Part shown: positions 17,182-24,160 of the stretch, one piece after another
Layout: each line of letters begins with the position of its first letter
How positions within the stretch are numbered: position 1 is the first letter of the stretch
Origin: Ga0077530 sp035565975
GTDB taxonomy: Bacteria > Pseudomonadota > Alphaproteobacteria > Rhizobiales > Hyphomicrobiaceae
NCBI GenBank assembly: GCA_035565975.1
Contig: DATMRT010000060.1
Coordinates: 62,001 to 126,000, forward strand
DNA: 64,000 nt
Direction of reading: 5' to 3'
Notes under the pieces: generated by a model
Database searches by the model: none
Told to the model about the DNA's origin: nothing
What the model saw: only the letters and a program-made list of their open reading frames with translations
Program-made: the position numbers and the translations under genes

Positions 17182-17884
17182 CCGCCTCAGTGTCCGCTTC
17201 GACGGCATCGAGGCCCTGCGCGATCTTACGCTTTCGGTGCCGCAGGGTGCGCGCGTCGGGGTGCTCGGGCCGAACGGCTCCGGCAAGACCACGCTCTACA
17301 ATGCCATTTCCGGACTGATCGCCATTGCCTCCGGCACGATCCGCCTCGACGGCAAGACGATCTCGCACCGCGCGCCGCATGAGATCGCTGCTGCCGGCGT
17401 GGCGCGGACATTTCAGACCGTGCGCGCGTTCGATCGCCTGAGCGTTTTCGACAACGCGGTTCCAGCTACGGGTCCGGCTGCCGCGCGCCCCAGCGCCGCC
17501 CGCGAGGCAGCCGCTGCCGCGCTCGAAACAGTGGGTCTCGGTCCCCGACGGGACGCACTCGCGGGCGACCTCAGCTTCTACGAACGCCGCCGCCTCGAGA
17601 TTGCGCGGGCCATCGCGCAGCATCCGCGCCTCGTGCTCGCCGATGAGCCGACGGCCGGCCTGTCGCTCGCCGAATCCGAGCACGTGATCGGCCTCTTGAG
17701 CCGGGCGTTTGATGCCGCGACCACGATCTTGCTCATCGAGCACCGGATCGACGCGGTGGAGGCTCTCTGTCCGCGCGCCCTTTTGCTCGCCGAAGGCCGG
17801 CTGGTGGCAGATACCGCGACCAGCGACATGCGCCGCGATCCGCAACTCGCCAGCGTGTATTTCGGATCGTACCTGACGCCATAG
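17168..17884 (+). CDS. livG: ABC transporter ATPase, LivG-like with atypical signature motif
   Basis: 238-residue ATPase for the second permease pair. Walker A GPNGSGKTT, ARTFQTVRAFDRLSVFDN Q-loop region, Walker B LVLADEPTAGLSLAE and switch His in LIEHRIDAVE. The ABC signature reads LSFYERRRLEIARAIA, where LivG proteins normally have a small Gly-Gln/Glu pair (for example LAFGEQRRLE in the first copy). Tyr replaces the Gly and Arg the Gln. This could weaken one ATP site, as in asymmetric ABC dimers, which would suit pairing with the single LivF. Last gene of the cluster; no terminator is obvious. Confidence 0.9.
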   Translation: MLEIDRLSVRFDGIEALRDLTLSVPQGARVGVLGPNGSGKTTLYNAISGLIAIASGTIRLDGKTISHRAPHEIAAAGVARTFQTVRAFDRLSVFDNAVPATGPAAARPSAAREAAAAALETVGLGPRRDALAGDLSFYERRRLEIARAIAQHPRLVLADEPTAGLSLAESEHVIGLLSRAFDAATTILLIEHRIDAVEALCPRALLLAEGRLVADTATSDMRRDPQLASVYFGSYLTP

Positions 17885-18062
17885 CGCAACAATCACTCGC
17901 GTCGACTGCAGCAGAGTTTCCGCAAAAACGCGATAATGTCGAAACCTGAATAAGTGTTCATTGCGAATATTGATTCGGTTGTAACTTGAAATTCATCACA
18001 TAACCGACCATTTTCTGCATTACGCCGGGTTAATGTCGAAAAGTCGAAGGAGAGTGCTCGAA

Positions 18063-18533
18063 ATGATCAGAACTCTCGCAATATCCGCGGTCGCAGCCGC
18101 GGGGTTATTGCTCCTGCCCGGACAGGCCTCCGTGACCAACGCAGCGCCGTCGATCGCTCCCAAGATTGCCACGCCGGAAAGTGCGGTTGAGCAGGTGAGG
18201 CGGCGCGGCGGCGGGTTCCGCGGGGGACGCAGCTTCCGGGGCAGCCGCAGCTTCCGTGGCAGTCGCAGCTTCCGGGGCAGTCGTTCGTTCGGCCGCAGCT
18301 TCAGGGGTAGTCGCCGCTTCTACGGTGGCCGCAGCTACAGCCGCCGCTGGGCCCACCGCCATCACCGTCATCGCTGGCGGCGCGGCGTCATCATCGGCGC
18401 CGGGTTCCCGTTCTTCTATGGCGCCGGATACTACGGCGGTTACTACGGCGGATGCGACTATTACTATCGCAAGTGGATGCGCACAGGCAGCCGCTACTGG
18501 CGCAACCGCTACTACGAGTGCCGCTACTGGTAG
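18063..18533 (+). CDS. Small secreted Arg/Gly/Ser-repeat protein
   Basis: 156-residue protein of unknown function. A signal peptide (MIRTLAISAVAAAGLLLLPGQA, cleavage near TNA-A) is followed by an RG-rich zone with near-identical FRGSRS units, a His/Arg stretch (RRWAHRHHRHRWRR), a hydrophobic GVIIGAGFPFFYG segment, a YYGGYYGG run and an aromatic/basic tail with two cysteines. Such small basic secreted proteins are common in Hyphomicrobiales but uncharacterised; cell-surface polyanion binding is a guess. ATG 18063 follows AAGGAGAG. The AT-rich 178 nt upstream presumably hold its own promoter, and a strong terminator follows. Confidence 0.7.
   Translation: MIRTLAISAVAAAGLLLLPGQASVTNAAPSIAPKIATPESAVEQVRRRGGGFRGGRSFRGSRSFRGSRSFRGSRSFGRSFRGSRRFYGGRSYSRRWAHRHHRHRWRRGVIIGAGFPFFYGAGYYGGYYGGCDYYYRKWMRTGSRYWRNRYYECRYW
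18228..18311 (+). repeat. 18-bp tandem repeats encoding the (R/G)SF-RGS units
   Basis: Units of 18 bp (CGCAGCTTCCGGGGCAGC and variants) lie at 18228-18245, 18246-18263, 18264-18281 and 18294-18311, with a 12-bp divergent unit between the third and fourth. They encode repeated RSFRGS. Near identity at DNA level suggests recent slippage, so copy number may vary between strains. Confidence 0.85.
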
Positions 18534-18553
18534 GAGCGCAGAATCTAAATGAG

Positions 18554-18585
18554 AAAGGCCAGCGCGAGAGCTGGCCTTTTTCTTT
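18554..18585 (+). terminator. Rho-independent terminator
   Basis: Perfect 10-bp stem AAAGGCCAGC / GCTGGCCTTT (18554-18563 and 18570-18579), loop GCGAGA, followed by TTCTTT. It ends the small secreted-protein gene. Because the stem is flanked by A's on the left, it may also stop the convergent citrate synthase-like transcript. Confidence 0.9.
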
Positions 18586-18609
18586 GCCGTGACGCGGTAA
18601 CGCCAAGCT

Positions 18610-19755
18610 TCAGCCGCGCGCGCCGATCGGCACATAGTCGCGAGCCTCAGGCCCGGTGTAGAGCGTCAGCGGCCGGATGAGAATGTTGTTGTCGAGCTGC
18701 TCGAGAACCTGAACGGTCCAGCCCGGCACACGCCCGACAGCGAATATGGGGACGAACAGATCCTTCGGGATCTTGTGCAGGTAGTAGATGACGCCCGAGT
18801 AGAAGTCGACGTTCACGTTCACGCCGTGCCGCGCATAGGGCTTCATCTCGGCGACGAGCGATTCCAGAATTTCGTACCACTTGGGCTCGCCCATCTCCTT
18901 CGAGAGCCGCTTCACACCCTCACGCATGTGTCGCGCGCGCGGATCCTCCGCGCGATAGACGCGATGACCGAAGCCAGTGATCGGCTCTTTGGCGGCGCGC
19001 TTCGCCTTTACATACGCGGCCGTATTGGCCGGATCGCCGATCTCCTCGGCCATGCGCATGACGTCTTCCGCCGCGCCGCCATGTGCGGGACCGGAAAGCG
19101 CGGCAATTGCGGCCGTCATCGCGGCATGAATATTGGCGTCCGTGCCGATCACGACGCGCGCCGTGAACGACGATGCGTTCGATCCGTGCTCGGCATGGAG
19201 CACGAGATCGGTGTCGAGCAGCTTCGCGGCATCCTCGGACGGCTTCTCGCCTTTCAGCAGCCAGAGGAAGTTCGCCGCGTGGCCAAGAGCCGGGTCGGGC
19301 GCGAGCGGTGCGAGACCATTACGGATGCGCTCGTGCGCGGCGACGATCATCGGCACCTGCGAAGAGAGCCGCACGCCCTTGCGGATCGTAGCAGCCCGCG
19401 ATGTATCCGCCGTCTCGGGATCGAAAGCCGCCAGCGCCGAGACAGCCGTGCGCAGCACGTCCATGGGGTGCGCGTGCTTCACGAGCTTGATCACATCGAG
19501 GACCCCGGCCGGCAGCGTCCGCGCGGCCTTCAGCTCGGCGTCGAAGGCCTTGAGCTCGGCGCCGGTCGGCAGCTCGCCGTGAATGAGCAGGTAGGCCGTC
19601 TCCTCGAAACAGGAGTGCGCCGCAAGATCGTGGATCGAGTAGCCGCGATAGCGCAGCTCCCCGGCTTTGCCGTCGATGAACGTCGTGCCCGACCGCTCGA
19701 AGTACACATCCTTGAGGCCCCGGTAGATGCGGGGCTCGTTGCCAGGTTCGGTCAT
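18610..19755 (-). CDS. Citrate/2-methylcitrate synthase family protein
   Basis: 381 residues; condenses an acyl-CoA (acetyl- or propionyl-CoA) with oxaloacetate in the cytoplasm. This is the short type, as in Gram-positive or methylcitrate synthases, not the ~430-residue GltA of most Proteobacteria. Signature residues: AEHGSNASSFTARV, GPAHGGAAEDVMRM (first catalytic His), EPITGFGHRVYRAEDPRA (second His) and NVNVDFYSGVIYYLHKIP (catalytic Asp). Start ATG follows GGGAGG. Divergent from the phosphotransacetylase gene. Acetyl-CoA versus propionyl-CoA preference cannot be settled; no prpB/prpD lies in the window. Confidence 0.9.
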   Translation of the reverse strand: MTEPGNEPRIYRGLKDVYFERSGTTFIDGKAGELRYRGYSIHDLAAHSCFEETAYLLIHGELPTGAELKAFDAELKAARTLPAGVLDVIKLVKHAHPMDVLRTAVSALAAFDPETADTSRAATIRKGVRLSSQVPMIVAAHERIRNGLAPLAPDPALGHAANFLWLLKGEKPSEDAAKLLDTDLVLHAEHGSNASSFTARVVIGTDANIHAAMTAAIAALSGPAHGGAAEDVMRMAEEIGDPANTAAYVKAKRAAKEPITGFGHRVYRAEDPRARHMREGVKRLSKEMGEPKWYEILESLVAEMKPYARHGVNVNVDFYSGVIYYLHKIPKDLFVPIFAVGRVPGWTVQVLEQLDNNILIRPLTLYTGPEARDYVPIGARG

Positions 19756-19877
19756 GGTCTGCCTCCCGAGCCGTTTCGTATCATATCCCGGAACGGTACT
19801 TGCACCATTCCTGCCATCCCCTACAAGAGCATTCGAGACCGCATTATCAATTCCGCAGCAGATCCGGGGAGAGGCGG

Positions 19878-20894
19878 ATGGACATCATTGCGTCATGCAA
19901 GGCCGCAGTGAAAGGGCGTGGACTGCGCGTTGTCCTGCCGGAAGGCGAGGACGAGCGTATCCTGCGTGCCGCGGCCGAGATCGCGCGGGAGGACATCGCC
20001 CGCCCGATCGTGCTCGCCAATGACAGCCATGCAGTTCGGGAAAGGCTCATGTCCCTCGGCGCGGGCGGGGGCGCCGTCCGCGTCCTAAGTCCCGAAAGCG
20101 ACCCCGCCGGCGCAGAGCTCGCGGCCTACGTCGCAACCAACCGTGAGCGCATGAACGAGCGCACGGCAGGCCGCCTCGTGAGAAAGCCCTTGTATTTCGG
20201 CGGCGCCCTCGTGGCGGTCGGACAGGCCGAGGCGCTGGTCGCAGGGGTCGCCAACCCGACGCGTCGCGTAATCGAGGCGGGCCTCATGACCATCGGTCCA
20301 GCCCCCGGGATCGCGACACCGTCGAGCTATTTCCTCATGATCGTGCCCGGACGCGGCAGCGACGCCCCCCGCGCCCTGATCTTCGCCGATTGCGCAGTGA
20401 ATGCTGACCCCAATGCCGAGGAACTCGCCGATATCGCCATCGCCTCCGCCGCGAGCGCGGAGACCTTACTCAGCGTCCCAGCACGCGTTGCCATGCTCTC
20501 ATTCTCGACGCACGGCAGCGCTGCCCATCCGCGCGTCGAGAAAGTGCGCACGGCGCTCGCACTGGCCAGGGCGCGCGCCCCGGGTCTCATGATCGACGGG
20601 GAGTTGCAGGTCGACGCCGCGCTGTCGCTCGCCGTAGCGGCCAAGAAGGTGAAGGAGGAGAGCAACGTCGCGGGGCGCGCCAACGTGCTCGTCTTTCCGG
20701 ATCTCGATGCGGGCAATATCGGCTACAAGCTCACGCAGGAACTTGCCGGCGCGCAGGCCATCGGGCCGTTTCTGCAGGGCTTCGCGCGCCCCGTATCGGA
20801 TCTCTCGCGCGGCGCCAGCGTCGCCGACATCGTCGCGACCGTTGCGGTGACACTCGCGCGCGCGGTGCCGCCGCAAACGGATGGCGCCGTCTAG
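19878..20894 (+). CDS. pta: Phosphate acetyl/butyryltransferase family protein
   Basis: 338-residue cytoplasmic enzyme interconverting acetyl-CoA and acetyl phosphate. Matches the single-domain PTA/PTB family: VVLPEGEDERILRAAAEIA at the N-terminus, VAGVANPTRRVIEAGLMTIGPAPG in the middle, VARVAMLSFSTHGSA and ANVLVFPDLDAGNIGYKLTQ near the C-terminus. ATG at 19878 follows GGGGAGAGG; upstream codons are not family-like. It diverges from the citrate synthase-like gene, and its stop codon overlaps the end of the convergent amidohydrolase gene. No ackA is visible here. Confidence 0.88.
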   Translation: MDIIASCKAAVKGRGLRVVLPEGEDERILRAAAEIAREDIARPIVLANDSHAVRERLMSLGAGGGAVRVLSPESDPAGAELAAYVATNRERMNERTAGRLVRKPLYFGGALVAVGQAEALVAGVANPTRRVIEAGLMTIGPAPGIATPSSYFLMIVPGRGSDAPRALIFADCAVNADPNAEELADIAIASAASAETLLSVPARVAMLSFSTHGSAAHPRVEKVRTALALARARAPGLMIDGELQVDAALSLAVAAKKVKEESNVAGRANVLVFPDLDAGNIGYKLTQELAGAQAIGPFLQGFARPVSDLSRGASVADIVATVAVTLARAVPPQTDGAV

Positions 20895-21697
20895 CGCTTC
20901 CAGCCGATCCAGTCGCAGATCGCATCCCCCATCATGAGCCTCTTGTCCGATTCGGGAATCCAATCGATCTCCTGGAAGTGCGTGACGCACTGCCGCCACG
21001 AGCACGGCATCTTGGTGATGTCCGTTCCCCAGAAAAGCCGACGCGGGCCGAAGGCGTCATAAAGCGCGCGGTAGTGTTTGTGCAGGCTGCGGAACGGATA
21101 GGCGTCGTCCGCGTAGAAGGGACCGCCCGTCAGCTTGACCGCGACGTTCGGCAGCTTCGCGAGCGCCGTCAGATCCTTCATGCCGGCGAAGGCAGCGTCA
21201 CCACCCTTGAAGATTCGCTCGGCGCCCATGTGATCCACGATGAGCTTCAATCCCGGATGGCGGGCCGCAACCTCGCCGAGACGCGGCAGCCAGTGATCCG
21301 CGAGCAGCGCAACCGGCAAACCTGCCTTCTCCGCCGCGGGCCAAAGCCAGTCGATGGTGCCGTCGAGCGGCCAGTTCCGCTTTTCAGGTGAACTGAAGTA
21401 GAAGCGCAGGCCGAGCATGCCGGGGCGCTGCTTCCAGGTGGGCACGAGCGCGCGGCTTTCGGGCTTCTCGAGATGAAAATTGCCGAGGATCGCAAAGCGG
21501 CCCGGATAGGCCTTCACGGCTTCGATCGCGAGCTCGTTCGAATCCGGATCCCACATCGGCGGATGCAGGATCGCGCCATCGACGCCGGCTTCGTCCATCC
21601 CGCGAATGGCTTCATCGGCGAGGTAAGGGCGCTCGAGATGGAGGTGCGTCGGCGTGCCCTTGGCCCAGAGATGCACCTGCGCGTCTATGATTGCCAT
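20891..21697 (-). CDS. Amidohydrolase family 2 (TIM-barrel) protein
   Basis: 268 residues. N-terminal IIDAQVHLW carries the D-x-x-H metal-type motif of amidohydrolase_2 (related to 2-pyrone-4,6-dicarboxylate hydrolase and ACMS decarboxylase). Further family residues: ILHPPMWDPDSNELAIEAVKAYPGRF, LIVDHMGAER and FWGTDITKMPCSWRQCV. Likely a cytoplasmic hydrolase or decarboxylase of a cyclic or aromatic intermediate; the substrate is unknown. The two stop codons (pta and this gene) overlap tail to tail at 20891-20894. Confidence 0.82.
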   Translation of the reverse strand: MAIIDAQVHLWAKGTPTHLHLERPYLADEAIRGMDEAGVDGAILHPPMWDPDSNELAIEAVKAYPGRFAILGNFHLEKPESRALVPTWKQRPGMLGLRFYFSSPEKRNWPLDGTIDWLWPAAEKAGLPVALLADHWLPRLGEVAARHPGLKLIVDHMGAERIFKGGDAAFAGMKDLTALAKLPNVAVKLTGGPFYADDAYPFRSLHKHYRALYDAFGPRRLFWGTDITKMPCSWRQCVTHFQEIDWIPESDKRLMMGDAICDWIGWKR

Positions 21698-21766
21698 TCA
21701 ACCTGCTCCCTGCGTTTCGCCCTTTTGTTCTAAGACTAGGTCACGACAGGAATCCCGACAACGCAA

Positions 21767-21796
21767 ATGCGCCCGCCGATCACTCGGCGGGCGCAT
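21767..21796 (-). terminator. Strong stem-loop downstream of PRC-barrel gene
   Basis: Perfect 13-bp stem ATGCGCCCGCCGA / TCGGCGGGCGCAT with loop TCAC (21767-21779, 21784-21796). On the minus strand it is followed by TTGCGTTG, so the U-tract is poor. Position 28 nt after the PRC-barrel stop supports a terminator role. Confidence 0.8.
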
Positions 21797-21824
21797 CGCT
21801 CACATGGTTGGGTCAATCGCCTCA

Positions 21825-22181
21825 TTAGTACATGGGCACGCCATAGTGCTGATGCGTGCGGGTCTCCCAATTGCGATCTCCCCACACATCGTCGCTGAAC
21901 TCCGGCGCGTCACGGAGTTGCTGCTCCGTAATGCCGGTGCGATATCCGCCGACAGAGGGATCGTACTTCAACGCCGCCCACGGCACGGGATAGTGACTGT
22001 GCCCAAGTCCGAGGAACCCGCCGAAACTCATGACGGCGTACGTCACCTTGCCCGAGAGCTTGTCGATAATGAGATGGTCGATCTCACCGACCTTCGCATC
22101 GCCGGCGCCGTAGACATTCGTGCCTTCGACGTCCTCACTCGAGATGAGCTGATGATTGGGATGTTGGGTTGCAGTGGCCAT
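21825..22181 (-). CDS. PRC-barrel domain protein, cytoplasmic
   Basis: 118 residues, no signal peptide. The PRC-barrel core is LISSEDVEGTNVYGAGDAKVGEIDHLIIDKLSGKVTYAVMSFGGFLGLGHSHYPVPW. It is followed by a short tail with DAPEFSDD, a pattern common in alphaproteobacterial stress-associated PRC proteins. ATG at 22181 follows AAGGAG; the 12 upstream codons are discounted. Next to a second, secreted PRC-barrel gene, suggesting related roles in stress or envelope adaptation. Function unproven. Confidence 0.85.
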   Translation of the reverse strand: MATATQHPNHQLISSEDVEGTNVYGAGDAKVGEIDHLIIDKLSGKVTYAVMSFGGFLGLGHSHYPVPWAALKYDPSVGGYRTGITEQQLRDAPEFSDDVWGDRNWETRTHQHYGVPMY

Positions 22182-22261
22182 AACATGCTCCTTGACTGAC
22201 TGGATTGCTGGGATCACGCGGCGTGCGAAGCACTACCGCTTCGATGCGCACATAAGCGGAA

Positions 22262-22283
22262 AGGGGCGCCGCGAAGCGCCCCT
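22262..22283 (-). terminator. Stem-loop downstream of secreted PRC-barrel gene
   Basis: Eight-bp stem AGGGGCGC / GCGCCCCT (22262-22269, 22276-22283) with loop CGCGAA. On the minus strand it is followed by TTCCGCT. It lies just after the stop of the secreted PRC-barrel gene. Confidence 0.65.
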
Positions 22284-22294
22284 CTTCGCTCAAT

Positions 22295-22795
22295 TCAGCG
22301 GGTCTGGCCCGTGCCACCGGAGGCTGGCGGGCTCGTCTGGCGCGCAGCCTTGGCCGGCCTCACATAGTCCGGCGCGGCCATGAGCTGATCCTTCGTGGCG
22401 TTGACCGTGAAGTAGGCCTGCCCGTCACTGTGGATCATGCGCTTCACCTGATCGGTCGTCATCGAGACTTCCTTCTCGCCGATGCCGAGGAAGCCGCCGA
22501 CGCCAATGACGATCGCGGTGATCTGACCCGAGTCGTTGATGAGAATGTCGTTCACGTCACCAATACGCTCGCCATTCATGTTGTAAACGCGGCTGCGCAT
22601 AAAATCGCGGACGTTCCACGCACCCTTCACCTCTTCCGTCGGCGCCTGCGTCTTCATCTCGGTCCGCGCAGGCGGGCTCGATGCAGGCGGCTGCGTCGCA
22701 GCAGGCGGCGTCGACGGTGTCGTTGTGGTCGTCTGAGCGATGGCCGACGACGACATCAGAAGCGCGGCGCAAGCCGCGAGAACGGAGGCTTTCAT
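22295..22795 (-). CDS. Secreted PRC-barrel domain protein
   Basis: 166 residues. Signal peptide MKASVLAACAALLMSSSAIAQ, a Thr/Pro/Ala-rich linker (about 22-60), then a PRC-barrel: NVRDFMRSRVYNMNGERIGDVNDILINDSGQITAIVIGVGGFLGIGEKEVSM, and a tail ATKDQLMAAPDY. Probably periplasmic. ATG at 22795 follows GAGGAGCAAG. An EcfG-type promoter (22831-22855) lies 36 nt upstream of the start, so it is likely part of the general stress regulon. Confidence 0.88.
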   Translation of the reverse strand: MKASVLAACAALLMSSSAIAQTTTTTPSTPPAATQPPASSPPARTEMKTQAPTEEVKGAWNVRDFMRSRVYNMNGERIGDVNDILINDSGQITAIVIGVGGFLGIGEKEVSMTTDQVKRMIHSDGQAYFTVNATKDQLMAAPDYVRPAKAARQTSPPASGGTGQTR

Positions 22796-22830
22796 AGGAC
22801 TTGCTCCTCGAAAGTTTGTGATGAGATCAA

Positions 22831-22855
22831 AACGATCGGGGAGGGCGATGGTTCC
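22831..22855 (-). promoter_or_regulatory. EcfG general stress response promoter
   Basis: Minus strand GGAAC (22855-22851), 16-nt spacer, CGTT (22834-22831): an exact match to the alphaproteobacterial sigma-EcfG consensus GGAAC-N16/17-CGTT. It is positioned correctly for a leader of about 25 nt before the secreted PRC-barrel gene. PRC-barrel genes are known members of such regulons, which supports the call. Confidence 0.75.
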
Positions 22856-22958
22856 GCTTGGACAGAGCGAAACCACGCCGCAAACACGGGGCTGAATGAT
22901 TGCCGATGAGATTCAGATTCTGCGGCGCACAGCCTTCTGACGCCGGATCGGGCGGTCC

Positions 22959-24005
22959 TTAGACGACTAGCCCTTCCTTTCCATATTTTGCCGCGAGATC
23001 GCCGAAGGCCTTCCACGTCTTGGCGTCGACTTCGATGCCGTTCTTGAGGCGCTCCTGCTCGCGGCGATACTCGACTTCGCCGGGATACATGACCTCCGAG
23101 TAGCCCTCGGCCGGTGGCGTCGCCTTGAGGTAGCGCGCGAAGTCGGCGACCTCGGCCTTGAACTCAGCGAGCGGACGGAATGCCTCGACCTTGAACATGG
23201 CGAGGAAGCAGCCGTCGTTGTGCCGTCCTGTGGGATCGACGCCGAAACCGAGGCCGGGCAGCACCGCCGAGAGAACTTCCACGACCGCAGAAAGACCCGA
23301 GCCCTTGAAGCCTTCCGCGCCGCCGAGTGGCAGCAGAACGCCACCCTTATCGTAGTCGAAAGGATCGGTCGTCGGCTTGCCTTCCTTGTTGACGATCCAG
23401 CCTTCGGGAATCTTGGTGCCCTTGGCCTGCGCAAGCTTGATCTTGCCGACAGCGACGCCCGACGTCGCCATGTCGAGCACGAACGGCCCTTCGAGATCGG
23501 ATGGAATGGCGATCGAGATCGGGTTCGTGCCGAGGCGCGCCTCCTTGCCGCCGAAGGGCGCCACCGCCTTGGGGCTGCGGCCGCTGTCTGCCGTCATGAT
23601 CGCGATGAAACCCTCGCGCGCCGCCATGAGCGGATAGGCGCCGAGACGGCCGACGTGGCTCTGGCGCAGGATCGTCGCTGCCGCCACGTTCGATTTCTTC
23701 GCCTTCTCCATGGTGAGCTTCGCTGCCCTCTCGGCGACGACGAAGCCGAAGCCCCAGTTGCCGTCGACGACGGTCGTCGTGGCCGTCTCCTGTTTGATCT
23801 CGAAGGGCGCACCGGGGACGATGTGACCCTTGCCGATGCGGTCGATGTAGGTCGGGATCGCGATCACGCCATGGCTGTCGTGGCCCGCGAGATTGGCGGC
23901 GACGCAGCCCTTCGCCACGGTATCGCCTTCTTCCTTCGAGGCCCCGGCGCACTGCAGCAATGTGCTGGCGATAGCGGTCAGGCGGTCGGCGGGGACGATC
24001 GGCAT
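22959..24005 (-). CDS. Malate/L-lactate dehydrogenase family oxidoreductase (LDH2/MDH2)
   Basis: 348-residue cytoplasmic NAD(P)-dependent 2-hydroxyacid dehydrogenase of the Ldh_2 fold, which lacks a Rossmann fold. Family marks: HDSHGVIAIPTYIDRI (substrate/catalytic His region, about 42-57), RQSHVGRLGAYPLMAAREG, GTNPISIAIPSDLEGPFVLDMATS and GGVLLPLGGAEGFKGSGLSAVVEVLS. Possible substrates are malate, sulfolactate, ureidoglycolate or a sugar-derived hydroxyacid. Start ATG follows GAGGAAA. Divergent from the aminotransferase gene, with a short intergenic region at 24006-24160. Confidence 0.87.
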   Translation of the reverse strand: MPIVPADRLTAIASTLLQCAGASKEEGDTVAKGCVAANLAGHDSHGVIAIPTYIDRIGKGHIVPGAPFEIKQETATTTVVDGNWGFGFVVAERAAKLTMEKAKKSNVAAATILRQSHVGRLGAYPLMAAREGFIAIMTADSGRSPKAVAPFGGKEARLGTNPISIAIPSDLEGPFVLDMATSGVAVGKIKLAQAKGTKIPEGWIVNKEGKPTTDPFDYDKGGVLLPLGGAEGFKGSGLSAVVEVLSAVLPGLGFGVDPTGRHNDGCFLAMFKVEAFRPLAEFKAEVADFARYLKATPPAEGYSEVMYPGEVEYRREQERLKNGIEVDAKTWKAFGDLAAKYGKEGLVV

Positions 24006-24160
24006 GGGCGTTTCCTCGAGCTGACGCGGCGGACTGGCGTTGATACGCGTGGCGGCGGGCCACCATGCACATTCCGCAGCTTCATTTGCATGTGCGGTCA
24101 GTCTAAGCTTGCCGCAATCGCGCTGTCACCTGTCCAGACATGAACATGCGGAGCCCCGAA

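Noticed and set aside
24068..24096. Inverted repeat GCACAT ... ATGTGC between the divergent LDH2 and aminotransferase genes
   Set aside because: Six-bp arms with a 17-nt gap are common by chance; no known operator pattern matches.
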